64,000 nucleotides of DNA from Orobanche coerulescens. Its lineage: Eukaryota > Streptophyta > Magnoliopsida > Lamiales > Orobanchaceae. Position numbers and translations under genes: made by a program. Positions 34,201-48,568 of the stretch are shown here, piece after piece. The stretch lies in the NCBI GenBank assembly GCA_033398695.1, contig CM065809.1:175698501-175762500 (forward strand), in the 5' to 3' direction. The notes under the pieces were generated by a model. It was given only the letters and a program-made list of their open reading frames with translations. It was not told the origin of the DNA and searched no databases. Positions within the stretch are counted from its first letter, which is position 1. Each line of letters begins with the position of its first letter.

Positions 34201-34551
34201 GATGATGTTAAGAAAGCTCTTGAAACTGAAGGTGTTGAGGCTGCTAATAAATTGATTCATGGTGGCAAAGAACACCGACCATCTTATCTAATTGGCAGAC
34301 TTATTCAGAAAAAAGAACCAAAGTCGAAGTCTTCAGCATCACCATCCGTTCAAGTTGCTGATCAGTACGTGGCGGACCTAACTGCTAAGATCCAGGCTCA
34401 ACTTCAACAAGATATGAATGAAAAACTTGACCAAAAAGTTCGAGAAATAATGAAAATGTTGGCCGAGAAGAATCCAGATTTGAACTTAAAGATTGATGAC
34501 TCTCAGAAATCAGTCGAGGAGTCCTATGGGGATGACAATGTCACTCCTTGA
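34201..34551 (+). pseudogene. TNPA-like (plant En/Spm transposase-associated) last exon of the CACTA
   Basis: After the acceptor TTATTTACAG the frame is open for 116 codons to TGA: DDVKKALETEGVEAANKLIH, then GKEHRPSYLIGRLIQKK, and a coiled-coil-like VREIMKMLAEKNPDLNLKID. The final helical stretch with NPDLNL resembles the C-terminus of Ptta/En/Spm-type (TNPA-like) proteins, which bind subterminal repeats. The upstream exons are not recognisable, so I treat it as a remnant. Confidence 0.6.
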
Positions 34552-35351
34552 CTCATCTCATCATTTTATATTATGCTAGCTAAGTGAGTCGAGTAGTTTT
34601 GTTATATTTATAGATTGCGATCGTAACTTTTTCTTAGCTATTAAATATTATTTGAGCTAGTTGTTGAATGCCATCTTAAGTTAGATTTTAGATGTTGGGT
34701 TATGCAAGTGCATTTGGCTGTTTGATTATGGATTGAATATTTGGTAGTCATATATTTTGGATGTTAGTTATGGTTGAAAGTGTTTTACTGTATTGACTGT
34801 TTTATGGTAATTATGATTTTCCAATATAATATTTTGTTTTTTACCATGAAATATATTGGTAAAAACCTGCAAAAATGTAGCCATAGACTCTAATTTATAA
34901 TTCTTTATGTTGGCAAAATATAAAAATTGCGTTGGCAAAGATTAAAAGTGTGTTGTCAAAAGTTAGAACTGTTCATATATAAGTGTAGTCATAGTGTTAA
35001 AGTTGTTGGGAAAGATGTCAAAGCATTTCACAATTTAATGTTACATTAGACCTCATGAGTGTTAGCATAGGTCTACGGCTACACAAACATTGTGTCACTA
35101 AATCTATAAAAGTGTGGCCTTAAGTCTATAGCAACACAAAATCTAGTGTAGGCACAGACAGTAAAAGTGTTGGCATAGGGGTCTATTGCTACACTTTTTT
35201 CACATGTTACCAAAAACAGGAAAAGTATTACATTAGACCCCTATGGTTGCGGCCGTTTTTGTAACACATTCGAATTTGGTCAAAGTGTAGCCGTAGCTTG
35301 TTTTTCTGCCTTCAGCAACACTTTTTGGACTTTTGAACATAGTTTTCCAGG

Positions 35352-35380
35352 TGTTGCTGAAACCCATATATGGTGTAGTG
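35352..35380. repeat. Right terminal inverted repeat of the CACTA
   Basis: It ends CCCATATATGGTGTAGTG at 35380, complementary to the left end, with AAT following. Confidence 0.92.
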
Positions 35381-35383
35381 AAT

Positions 35384-36141
35384 CTGCTCAATTGCTGAGG
35401 CCGGTAGCGTATGCGACGCCAGAGAGTTAGCGTACGCTATGAGGAGATTATGTGCGTAACATCCTCAAGGTAACGTATGTAAGGACGTGGCAAAAACTGG
35501 GCAGAACCCACTGTCCAAAATGCTGAGGACATAACGTATGTTATCACTAAGATGAAACGTACGTTATGCAGGCATCGATAGCGCATAGTAGAAAGCATGC
35601 ATAATATACGTTATGCATGCAGCAGTTCAACACTACTGAGTACAGTTTACTGCATAGGACGGTATGAAGTCGGGACGCAACACAAGGACAGAACCCAGAA
35701 ACGTAAACACGTAATATACACGACGACAAAGCTAAGTGCTGAAAGAAAATACAATTCCGACTATCGGAAAATCCGAAATACGACAAAGAAGATAAAATTT
35801 CCTAAACTTATAGGAAATTACAAAACGAGTCAAATGTCCGAAAATCACGGTACAACGTTGGATTAACAACCCGAAACTCACAACATAAACAACTCAACCA
35901 TACGAACTCATCGAAACAAAGAAACAATGAAATCGAACGAGTTTTACGAGAAACGAACATACATGCGACAAAACATAACTCATAACGAAAATACGTAAAA
36001 ACATCTCCGAAACTCGTCCATATGGAAAAACTCCAAGAACAAAATAGATTCAAAATGTCGAAACGGCTACAAGCGAGTCGATAAAAATAGACATGCATTA
36101 AAAATAGAAAATGCTAAAAATGGAAAGGTACGGATATTACA
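35384..36141 (-). repeat. Right LTR of element B2, right portion (U3)
   Basis: It continues the LTR broken at 28255 (CTGCTCAATTGCTGAGG). It carries the remaining palindromes (35400-35610) and ends GGTACGGATATTACA at 36141, followed by CAAAG. It parallels 10210-10698 plus 19635-19907. Confidence 0.87.
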
Positions 36142-36415
36142 CAAAGCATCCAATGATAGTAACTCGTCTAAAAGGGAAGATAAATGTCATAGATGTGGCA
36201 TGGTTGGGCATTGGTCACGTACATGTCGTACGGCAAAACACCTCGTGGACCTTTATCAGAAATCAATCAAGGGAAAAGAAAAGATTGAAACTAATGTCCT
36301 TGATTATGATGGTCCACTTGATATGACTCACTTGGATGTCTGTGATTTCTTTGCTCATCCAAAAGGAAATATTGATCACTTGATTAGAGGTGGCGTGTTA
36401 GATGACATTGATTAG
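36142..36415 (+). pseudogene. gag C-terminus of copia element E with CCHC knuckle
   Basis: After the target-site repeat the frame gives KCHRCGMVGHWSRTC (CX2CX4HX4C) and HLVDLYQKSIKGKEK, ending DDID and TAG. It continues the gag that begins at 8071. The following 200 bp (36416-36600) is AT-rich with no frame. Confidence 0.85.
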
Positions 36416-36579
36416 TTTGAGAATTATTATTTTGTTATTTCTTTTGCTTGGGATTTTTAAATATTTTCTTTCACTATGGTGATTTGACTTGGAAGTGGTT
36501 AATTTTTTTTTTTGGAATGGTTATTTCATAATAATATGAATTTACTTTTAAAAGTTCCTTTAAATTATTACAAAAATTA

Positions 36580-38315
36580 CAATGGATGCTTGTGATATTT
36601 GTCTAGCTGATAGTGCAACTACACACCACTCTCCAAGGTAAGAAATACTTTCTCAAATTAACATTAACAGAAGATAATGTTAATACCATATCAGGTGCAT
36701 CAAATATCATTGAAGGCTCCGGAAGAGCATGTATTATTTTACCAAATAATACTAAATTAGTTATAGATTATGCACTTTACTCTAGTAAATCGGGAAGGAA
36801 TTTACTAAGTTTTAAGGATATCCGCTGTAATGGATACCACATCGAGACAATACAAGAAGGTAGTAATGAGTACCGTCATATAATTCTTTTGTGTTTGGCC
36901 AGAAGCAAACAAAAGAAAAGTTCTCGGCATTATCTTCTGGAATGTATTACACATTCATAAAAGCAATTGAGGCAAATTATGTCATGAACTTGAAGTTCAA
37001 TGACCCAAAGAGCTTTATGCTTTGGCACGAAATATTTGGACATCCTGGAGCAACTATGATGCGTCGAATACTCAATACTTCATACGGGCATAACATAAAG
37101 AACCAGAAAATTCATTTAGCAAATGAAATCTCATGTGATGTTTGTGCACAAAGCAAGTTAATCATTAGACCTTTAAGTACGAAAGTTACCGCTGAATCTC
37201 CATATTTCCTAGAAAGAATTCAAGGAGATATTTGTGGACCAATAGACTCGCCATGTGGACAATTTCGATACTTTATGGTATTAATTGATGTGTCTACTAG
37301 ATGGTCCCATGTGAGCTTACTTTCAACTAGAAACGTGGCATTTGCTAGACTACTTTCTCAAATAATAAAAATTACAAGCTCACTTCCCTGATAATTCAAT
37401 TAAGGCAATTCGTCTTAACAATGCTGGTGAGTTTAAATCTCAAGAATTTGGCGATTATTGCATGACAATCGTAATTGAGGTCGAACATTCAGTTTCTCAT
37501 GTCCATACACAAAATGATCTAGCAGAGTCGCTTATTAAACGTCTTAAACTTATTCCAAGACCATTACTTATGAAATCAAAACTCTCAACTTCTAATTGGG
37601 GTAATGTCATATTACATGCAGCAACATTAGTTCGTATTAGGCCAGTGGCTTATTACCAATATTCTCCCATGCAACTTGTTTCTGGTCGAGAACGTGATGT
37701 TTCTCATTTACGAACTTCTGGTTGTGCTGTTCAAGTCCCAATTGCACCCCCGCAACGCACAAAAATGGGTCCCCAATGAAGGCTTGGGATATATTTTGGG
37801 TTTGATTCACCTTCAATTATAATGTATTTTGAACCTTTGACAGGTGATCTATTTACTGTACGTTTTGTAGACTGTCATTTTGATGAAATGGCATACCCAC
37901 CATTAGGTGGGACAAAACTACATCCAAAAAAGCAAAAGGATATCTCTTGGAATGAAAAAAAATCTCATCACATTTTGATCCGCGGAATAGGTGTGAGCAA
38001 GAGGTTGAGATCATTCACTTACAAAAGGTTGCAAATCAACTACCTGATACTTTCGTTGATACACAAAAAGTGACAAAATCCTATATACCTGCTGCACATG
38101 CACCAGCCAGAATCGATGTCCCTGAAGGACAAGTAATAGCAGCAAATGAATCCAAAGTACGTCAAAAGCGTGGTTTATCAATTGGTTCAAAAGACTCTGT
38201 ACCTAGAAAAGGGAAGGTGCAAGATAAGAACCAAATAGGAATGATGATTGATCAATCAAATGAAAGTAATGTAGTTCCTCAAGAACTATTAGTGTCTGAA
38301 AATAATGAGATCTAA
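36580..38315 (+). pseudogene. Protease and integrase of copia element E
   Basis: The copia protease site reads CLADSATTHT near 36600. The GAG-pre-integrase zinc part follows (LWHEIFGHPGATMMRRIL ... ISCDVCAQSK). The integrase core has ERIQGDICGPIDSPCGQFRY and VLIDVSTRWSHV. A second core piece (37462-37779) carries HTQNDLAESLIKRLKL. Several stops and frame changes separate the pieces, so no active enzyme can be made. Confidence 0.85.
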
Positions 38316-39935
38316 ATAAACTATTCATCTTCTAGTAAATTATTGGAGACGGAAAATGTCATCATGGATAATATATTTGCCTTTAATATGGCTCGTGAAG
38401 TTTCAAATCAGGATTCTGAACCGAAGACTGTCGAAATACAGATGATTGGCCAAAATAGAAATAAGTCATAGAGGCTAAATTATATTCCTTGAAAAAATAA
38501 AAGGTGTTTGGGCTTGTAGTTCAAACTCCAAAAAATGTTATCCAGTAGGAAACAAGTGGGTATTTGTTAGGAAGAAAAATGAACATCATGAACATCAAGG
38601 AAAAAAATTACTTTTAGATTTTGATTAGTCTGTCTGTGTCATAAAGGCTCGATATGCGCCTCATGGATGTAGTGACTGCATATCTGTATGGTTCACTTGA
38701 TAGTGATATATACATGAAAATCCCAGAAGGATTTAAATTACCAACAGCAAGTAATTCATATCCCAAAAACATGTTCTCAATTAAACTGCAAAGATCGTTG
38801 TACGGGCAAAACAATCTGGACGAATGTGGTACAATAGAATTAGTGAATATCTGTTGAAGAAATGATATAAAAATGACGTTGCATGCCCTTGCATTTTCAT
38901 AAAGAAAACTGACAGTGGATTTGCAATTATAGCAGTTTATGATGACTTAAACTTAATTGGGACTCTTGAATAGCTCAACGAAACTGTTGAATGCTTGAAA
39001 AATGAATTTGATATGAAAAATTTAGGAAAAATAAAGTTCTGTTTGAGTTTTCAAATTGAACATGTCCATGGAGGACTATTTGTTCATCAATCTTATTATA
39101 CTGAAAAGGTGTTAAAGTGTTTTTACATGGATAAAGCACATCCGCTTACATCACATATGGTCGTTAGAGTGCTTGATGTAACTAAATATTCATTTCGACC
39201 ACTTGAAGATGGATAAACGATGTTTGTTCCTGAAGTACCATATCTCAGTGCAATTGGTGCATTAACTTATGTTGCTAATTGTACTAGACCAGATATAACT
39301 TTTTCTGCAAATCTCATGGCAATATAAAGCTCTGCACCCACTATAAGACATTGGAACGGTATCAAACATATTTTACGTTATCTAAAGGGCACCATCGACC
39401 TTGGGTTATATTATTCGGAAAGTTCTGGATGTTCTCTTGTGGGATATGCAGATTCAGGCTATCTTTCGGACCCGCATAAGGGTAAATCACAAACAGACTA
39501 TGTATTCACACGTGGAGAAACTGCTATATCTTGAAAATCTATGAACAAACCCTAACAACAACATCTTCAAACCATTCTGAAATAATTGCAATCCACGAAG
39601 CAAGTCGAGAATGTCTATGATTGAGAAATCTGGCACATCACATTGAAGAGTCGTGTGGATTAACTACGTCAAAGGAAAATCCAATTGTATTGTATGAAGA
39701 CAATGCGGCTTGCATTACACAACTCAATGAAAGCTATATCGAAAGTGACACGACAAAACATATTTCTCCCAAACTTTTCTATACGCATGATCTGCAAAAG
39801 GATGGCGAAATTGATGTTCAGCAGATTCGCTCAAGTTATTATGTGGCGGACTTATTAACAAAGGCGTTGCCGACATCAACATTCAAAAGACTGGTACACA
39901 AGACCGGAATGCATCAGCTCAAAGATCTTATGTAA
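38316..39935 (+). pseudogene. Reverse transcriptase and RNase H of copia element E
   Basis: RT fragments include GNKWVFVRKKNEH, MRLMDVVTAYLYGSLDSDIY, MKIPEGFKLP and FDMKNLGKIKFCLSFQIEHV. The catalytic YVDD region is damaged and reads VYDDLNLIG near 38935. RNase H ends with LYEDNAACITQLNESYIES and IRSSYYVADLLTKALPTSTF, the standard copia terminus. Stops are frequent. Confidence 0.85.
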
Positions 39936-39940
39936 CCGAT

Positions 39941-39955
39941 TTCAAGGGGAGTAGC
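39941..39955 (+). other. Polypurine tract of copia element E
   Basis: TTCAAGGGGAGTAGC precedes the probable LTR start TGTACTC at 39956, just after the pol stop. Confidence 0.6.
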
Positions 39956-40442
39956 TGTACTCTTTTTCCTTCCATCGGTTTTTTCTCACTGGATTTTCCC
40001 GACAATGTTTAATGAGGCAGCATGTATTAAATGTCATTCAAGTGAGAGTATTTTAATTAATGTATTTATTAATGAATGACATTTATACCCCAAAAACCCT
40101 AAGTAGTATGATGCAATTGGCTAGATAAAACCATATAACGATTTGTATTATGACTTAATCCATGTTTAGTAAATGCTATAAAATTTCGGGCTATTAGGGG
40201 TTTATATGCTCAGGCCGCATATAACCCTCTATTGTAAATCAGGACACCGGGAGATATATTCTTCAATATTTAGCAATATGGGTTTATACAAATCCTAATA
40301 TCTACGAAACATGTTTTAATATGAGTTTATATAATTAGCAATGTGGGTTTATATATCCACCTTCTACTTTTGGCCCTCATAGAAATACACACATATTCAT
40401 ATTATCTTTCAATTTTTCTTTTTTCTCTCAAATTTATAACAC
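39956..40442 (+). repeat. 3' LTR of copia element E
   Basis: It begins TGTACTCTTTTTCC after the polypurine tract and ends near TTTATAACA. It shares the blocks of the 5' remnant at 6998-7146. The right edge is approximate. Confidence 0.6.
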
Positions 40443-40908
40443 AAATTTCATTCATGTTTTATAGTGTTTTCTCGATTTTGATAGGATTTTATTAACTTTT
40501 AGAAATTTTAATATTGCCTTTATATATAACTTTTTTTAATAGTTTTTAGTGGTGGTTTTATGATTTTTTTTTAGATTTTCTTTTGATTTACTATTTTCTT
40601 CGGAGTTTTCTTCTTTTCAGAGGAGAATTTTACAAATTAAGTTCTGTAAAACCTTGTGGCTCATTTTCTAAGGAGATTCGTTTTAAAATAGACAGAATAT
40701 TGTTCATAAAAGACGGAATAAACTTAACAAATAACTGAAACACGGAAACAAAATTCATGCTGTAATAACTCAATATGGCAACTACAGGCAATATGACACA
40801 ACAGAAGTTCAGAGATCATCGGAGTTTTCGAACTTTGAACAATAGAAACAAACCAAGTCCAGAATAAAAATTTTAGCTTTCCTAAGAAACATGCAAATTG
40901 GAAAGTCA

Positions 40909-43601
<2,693 letters not shown>

Positions 43602-43608
43602 TCAAAAT

Positions 43609-44017
43609 CTGAAACACCAAAAAATACAGTTCATCTGTGTAATTAATTCAAAAAAAAAAGTCTTTTCCCGAGCATACAGAATTCAATCACAAATTCATTT
43701 AGTTCATCACCTGACATTTAATTTTTAAAAAAAAAAAATCACGCGAAATATTCAACACATTATTAAATATCGTCAATCAAGTAGATCAAAACAAAAATCA
43801 AAATACGTGACTAACATATATGCAAGAGATGATGCGTATTGCTACGTGATGAATCTACACACTGCCTATATTTTAACAAGCTCACATTACAAATCAACTA
43901 CGCCTATATCACATTTGCATCAAATATCTTAAACTTCAGAAGCCGGGACGAACGAAAGTGCAATAGCCTCGTAGTCTTCGTCTGTGAGACGGATCTAAGG
44001 AACGTGGCGGCGCGTAC
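43609..44017 (-). other. 5'UTR intron of RPL3
   Basis: On the minus strand ATTCAG|GTACGCG gives a donor after 44018, and GTGTTTCAG|ATTTTGAAGG an acceptor before 43608, leaving 19 nt to the ATG. Leader introns are common in plant ribosomal protein genes. Assigned from splice signals only. Confidence 0.65.
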
Positions 44018-44063
44018 CTGAATACTGCGCTCTGAGGTGAAGCAATACCCCCGTAAGAAGGAA

Positions 44064-44161
44064 AAACCCTACTTCACCGGGATGAATTTATAGTACTCGG
44101 AATGGCAAACTACAAATGTCTTTTTTTTTACGGATTGGGCTGTAATATGATACTGTGGGCT
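44064..44161 (-). promoter_or_regulatory. RPL3 promoter: TATA box, telo-box, two site II motifs
   Basis: A minus-strand TATAAAT lies at 44092-44086, which puts the transcription start near 44060. A telo-box AAACCCTA is at 44064-44071. TGGGCT (site II type) occurs at 44136-44141 and 44156-44161. The combination of telo-box and site II is characteristic of plant translation-machinery promoters. Confidence 0.65.
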
Positions 44162-44169
44162 TTGTTAAA

Positions 44170-45379
44170 CATTAGTCCATGGCCAGGTTCTATCTATTAG
44201 TCCATTGTTTGTAGGGTGAGCCGAATCCCCAAAAAAAAACGAAACACGCACACACATACACACACACAAAAAAAAAAAGCTATGAAATTCGGGCTATTCG
44301 GTTCGTTTTTTGGATCCAAAAATACGGGGCTTGGTAGATTTTTTCAAAAAAAAAAAAAAAAAAATCGGTTTTCGGTTTCGATTCAGGTTTCACCATACCA
44401 AACCAAAATACCTTAAATACCCAAAATATATAAATATATGTTAAATTTAAAAATATATAATGTATATATATATATATATTAAATTTTAATATACAATATA
44501 TGTTGTATTTTATAATTATATATTATATGAGATGCCCGAAATACCGAACCGAATCGGTTAGGTTTTCGAAAGGCAAATTCATTATTTCGGTTTTCGGTAT
44601 TTCGATTCGGTTCGATTCGATCCAAATTGCACACTTCACCTGCCTCCAAATAACTTATACTCAGTCGACGGCTATATTATACATACGGCGTAACGGCTAG
44701 AGTGCTGTGGCAAACCTAAAAAATAGATTGAAATAAACCAAAAAGAAAACTCAAAATCAATGATGCACAAACCGAATCACTCGAAGTAATTTGGATTGCT
44801 GAAAAATTTCCAAAATAAATTCTCTTTGGGTTTGGCCATCCCAAAATCGAGACGAACCGAAACAAAATGAATTAATTTATAAATGTTTACGGTAATAAAG
44901 GTATACAAATTTAAAGTGAAATCTACTGTATTCTAATAAAGTTGATTAAAAAAGTGGGAATTAATTTTTTAATATTAAATCATAAAATTGATAAGTTTTA
45001 TATCCCCATTCATAAAACTATAAGTTTTTAGTAACATTTTGATTAAAAAGACTAAAATGTTCTCTTTTTTGTTGTAATGTTTGACTTTTCTGTTTTTTTT
45101 TATTTAATTTAAACTACTTTTCTTCTCTTTTTTCTTTTTTACTTTCCTCATCTGCTCCGATCGATATTAATGTCCAACAACCAAAATTTAACTACAACAT
45201 ATACATCAAAACAACACAACTATTTTTTACAAAGGGTCTCTCAAAAATCTTATAAAAATCACAAGATTATTCGTAAAGAAAAATTGACGTTCAAATAAGA
45301 CTTCATTTGTCGTGCTTTAGGATTCATAAAGAAAGTATGCATCAGTATTTGACCGCTGGATTTTTTTTCCGACCAGTTC
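44170..45379. other. Intergenic spacer between RPL3 and the MULE
   Basis: AT-rich, with CA repeats (44245-44270), poly-A, TA runs (about 44460-44500) and two patches of degenerate GGTTTCGGTTCGGT-like repeats (44290-44390 and 44530-44630). No gene is supported. Confidence 0.5.
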
Positions 45380-45590
45380 TTACGGACACGATCACTGCAC
45401 ACGATGGGAAGCCACCGTGTGCAACGGTCGTGTCCAACGACCTTGACATCGTGTGCACAACTAACGTGTTCACGATCGTTTAACACGATTGTCTACAATC
45501 GTGTGCAGCGATCGTGTTCATAGCCAGAAACTTGTACACGATCAATGCACACGGTAGCATACGACCGTGTCCATCGGTCGTGTTCAAGGC
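45380..45590. promoter_or_regulatory. MULE motif cluster 1 (5' flank of the transposase)
   Basis: About ten copies of CACACGAT, CACACGGT or their complements (ATCGTGTGCA, ACCGTGTCC, ATCGTGTTC) lie within 210 bp, ending about 60 bp before the transposase ATG. Placement suggests a promoter-proximal or subterminal binding array. Confidence 0.55.
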
Positions 45591-45652
45591 AGACCGTCTT
45601 ATAATATTGTTCGCTCAGTTTTCTGAATAGTTATTCATCTTTTTGTAATCAG

Positions 45653-48568
45653 ATGTCGTGGCAGCGTATTTTGATACATCACGGTGGTCATTGGGAGCGA
45701 TCGACATATGTAGACGGGGACTCTTTTTTTGTCTATATCGACACGAGCAAAGTTATTCGTGCAAACCTCGTGGGGTTATCAGAGAGGGTTTGGGTGGTCC
45801 AAATGAGTCGGATTACAAATTATGGTACTTGACACACATGGCCAATGGAAACAAAGTAAAAGTCCTATTACGGGGCGATACCGAGATACTTCGATTACTA
45901 ATAGAATACAAGGAGGATCCTGAGGTCTATGTTGAGAACGGCAGCTCCTCCACTCCCGAGGTTAATATGGGATGTAGCAGCTTGGGAGTAGGGTCCGGCA
46001 ACATAAATTATGACATGCCTTCCAAAGATTATCAATACGAGGAAGATGAGGAAGACGAGGAAGATGAGGAGGTGCATACATCCGAAGATGAAGATTGTTG
46101 TAAAGACTTGCTTGAGTCATTATCTGCGGAATTTCTTGCTTGGGTTCGCCAACCGGCCCAAATGGATAGGATTATGAGTCGTTGGAACTTTTCATCCGAC
46201 CATCAATCTGCGAGTGAGCATGAGCATCTACAATCAATGCATAACTGGATCATTCCATTTCCGGACCCCGGTAGTGCCGGGACTTTGGGTTGGGTCGAGC
46301 AGCCTCCATCGGTCACCGGTTAGCTAGAGGTGGGGTCCACCTTTCGGTCCAAGACAGAGTTGAGGATAACTGTAGGGATGTATCATTTGGAAAACATGCT
46401 ACAGTGTATCACTGATCGTTCCGCCGATAAACGTATAGTGTTTGTCTGTAAGAATGGACGAAAAAATTGTCAGTTTAGGTTGTGTGCTATTGAGGGTGCA
46501 ACTATTTGGAGAATTACTAAGTTGACCTTGGAGCACAACTGTCACCCTGATTTGAACCGTGCTGCCGCACGATCGGTCACTTCTGAGGTTGCCGCCCATT
46601 ATTTTGCTAAAAGATTGACCGGTGAGGGGGTCACTTTGAGGCCAAAGGAGATGATTGCAGAGATGTGTAGGAGTACGGCATTGACATGCTATACAGTTTT
46701 GCTCTCCGGACGAGGAATATAGCGATAGAGAATACATATGGCGGCTTTGATGAGTCGTATCAGAGGCTCTCATCTTATCTGTATTTGTTAAAACAGCGTA
46801 ATCCAGGGACAATTTATAATTTGCAGACGACTCGTGAGGGAGTGTTTTGCCACATGTTCGTTGCACTCGGACAGAGTATTAGGGCATTTGATACGTGCCT
46901 TCGACCGGTGATTATAGTTGATGGGACCCACCTAAAGGGAAGGAATAAAGGAACTCTATTTGCGGCCGTCACATTTGACGGGAACGAGCAAGTATTTCCT
47001 CTTGCAGTTGGTCTCGGTCCGATAGAGAACGACGAGTCATGGACTTATTTTCTGTATAACCTGCGCAGATGCTACAATCCGATGGAAGATTTACTGATTG
47101 TGAGTGACCAACATATGAGCATTCAGAATGTTGTTCGAGCTGTGTATCCGAATACATTTCACGGGTTGTGCTATCACCATCTTGCAAAAAATCTGACCTC
47201 CTACGGTGTGGATGCTATAAGACTCTTTAGAACTGCTGCCTACACGCATCGTGAAAAGTTTTTGAAAATTACTTTTTGAAACTACATATTAAAAGCCCTA
47301 ATGGGGCTCACATGCGCCTTTCTGAAATTGGGCCAGAGAGGTGGGCTAGGTCGAAGTGTCTGGTACGATGCTATAACTTCTTGACATCCAATGCTATTGA
47401 ATGCTTTAATAATCGTATGTTGTGGGCGAAGCGTTTACCTGTTTGCTCGTTAATTGAGATATTTCGCCTAATTTTAGAGAATTGGTTTGATGAGAAGCGG
47501 GGAGAAGCTACATCAAGAGACCATGAATTGACAATGCACACTTTTGAAAAGCTCTCTAACTCTGTGCAATCCAGTCTGACTCTTACCGTTCGAGCTACCA
47601 CCCCACTTGTTTATAAAGTCGAAGAAAACAAAGTTTCTTATGAGGTCGACCTTCGAACCTGGACATTTTGTTGTCGTGAGTTTGATTTGGACCAGATTCC
47701 ACGTCGTCATGATGTTGTCGCTATAAGGTAATTGTTTTGCTCTAATGTGCACACCATTCAATGTTTTTGTCTATGCTGTCGTGTGAACACGGTCATGACC
47801 GTGGGCAAGATGCACACGATCGTAACCCACGATGGGCACGATCGTGTGCTGCCATCGTGTGCATGATGGTGCGCACACGGTCATGGCAGGATGCACACGA
47901 CAGCAGCAGCCCATGACCGTGGCAAGGTGCACACGATCGTAACCCACGATGGCCACGATCGTGTGTTGCCATCGTGTGCAACACATGGCTGGATTTACCA
48001 ACTAAATCATTAACCAGTTTTCCAACAGAACATATCTGGATAAAAAAGTAAAATACATACTCATCAGTATCAAAAATACATTATCCTACACCACATCTTT
48101 AACATAATTGCTTATTGTAACAGGTGCGCCGGCAATGGTTTGTCTGTGTATGATTTTGTTAGTCATTATTTCAAGCAACAAGGCCTTAGATAGACTTATA
48201 AGGAGCATATTAATCCTATACCACATCATTATGAGTGGAATGTCCCACTGGAGATGTCATCTATCATTTGCTTACCTCCATAAGGGGTACGACAAGCAGG
48301 CCGACCAAGGATGAGTCGTGCATGGTCCGCTGTTGAAAATTTGCCCGCAGGTGGACGGCCTCAGGTGTGCGGTAGGTGTAAAGCAACCGGCCACAATAGA
48401 AAATCTTGCAAAGCATTCGTTCCCATATGTGGTGTGGAATTGACTATCCCTTAAGAAACTCAAGGAATGGATGAACAAACGAGGCAAAGGCGCCGGCAGA
48501 AGAAGAGGTGTAGCATTTGTCGTAATGATGACCATGACATAAGGGGATGTCAATACCATGAAACTTAA
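45653..48568 (+). pseudogene. mudrA-like MULE transposase, decayed
   Basis: It cuts and joins the element's ends. It starts at ATG 45653 (MSWQRILIHHGGHWERSTYV), with a frame change near 45790 into ESDYKLWYLTHMANGNKVKV. An acidic linker follows, then the MuDR N-terminal domain (FRSKTELRITVGMYHLENML; CKNGRKNCQFRLCA). The catalytic domain keeps all three acidic residues: VIIVDGTHLKG, LIVSDQHMSI and NAIECFNN. A degraded SWIM-type finger (RTWTFCCREFDLDQIPRRH, two ligands lost) ends exon 1. A 396-bp intron (47728-48123) follows, then exon 2 with VYDFVSHYFKQQGL and two CCHC knuckles (CGRCKATGHNRKSC, CSICRNDDHDIRGC). Stops at 46321 and three in exon 2 all fit C-to-T changes of Gln codons. Frame breaks also occur near 46675 and 47275. 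Confidence 0.85.
47779..47990. promoter_or_regulatory. MULE motif cluster 2 inside the transposase intron
   Basis: About eight copies of CACACGAT/ATCGTGTG-type motifs, several as back-to-back CACGATCGTGTG, fill more than half of the 396-bp intron. Two near-identical blocks (ACACGATCGTAACCCACGAT) occur at about 47816 and 47932. Confidence 0.55.

Larger units (their letters stand above)
28256..35380. mobile_element. CACTA (CMC/EnSpm) DNA transposon carrying host gene fragments, apparently non-autonomous
   Basis: The ends are CACTACACCATATATGGG at 28256 and its reverse complement ending at 35380. The inverted repeats match over about 29 bp with one mismatch. The 3-bp duplication AAT (28253-28255 and 35381-35383) is typical of CACTA. 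Removing it restores CAGAACAATCTGCTCAATT, as in LTR B1 at about 10208. Subterminal regions (28300-28450 and 34860-35340) hold many short AAGTGTAGCC/GTGTTRCYA-like repeats. A TNPA-like exon is present, but I find no TNP2/TNPD transposase. The interior carries ERO1 and DUF3537 fragments. Confidence 0.93.
6998..40442 (+). mobile_element. Element E: Ty1/copia retrotransposon interrupted by a 27-kb nest
   Basis: The 5' part (6998-8778: LTR end, leader, gag) and the 3' part (36142-40442: rest of gag, protease, integrase, RT, RNase H, 3' LTR) join cleanly if 8779-36141 is removed. The gag frame continues from ...NNKRHK into ASNDSNSSKREDKCHRCGM, using one copy of CAAAG. LTR similarity is visible between about 6998-7146 and 40054-40442, with shared blocks TTAATGTATTTATTAA, GAAATACACACAT and CTTTCAATTT. 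Many stops show it is old. It is the oldest layer of the nest. Confidence 0.85.

Noticed and set aside
44216..44640. Possible Helitron or hAT end in the GGTTTCGGTTCGGT-like repeats
   Set aside because: I found no TC...CTRR ends, hairpin, or 8-bp duplication; the patches are degenerate simple repeats.
47771..48001. Minus-strand open frames full of CTRW and HDR repeats in the MULE intron
   Set aside because: They are the translated reverse of the CACACGAT array. The region is flanked by matching splice sites and sits between two transposase exons.
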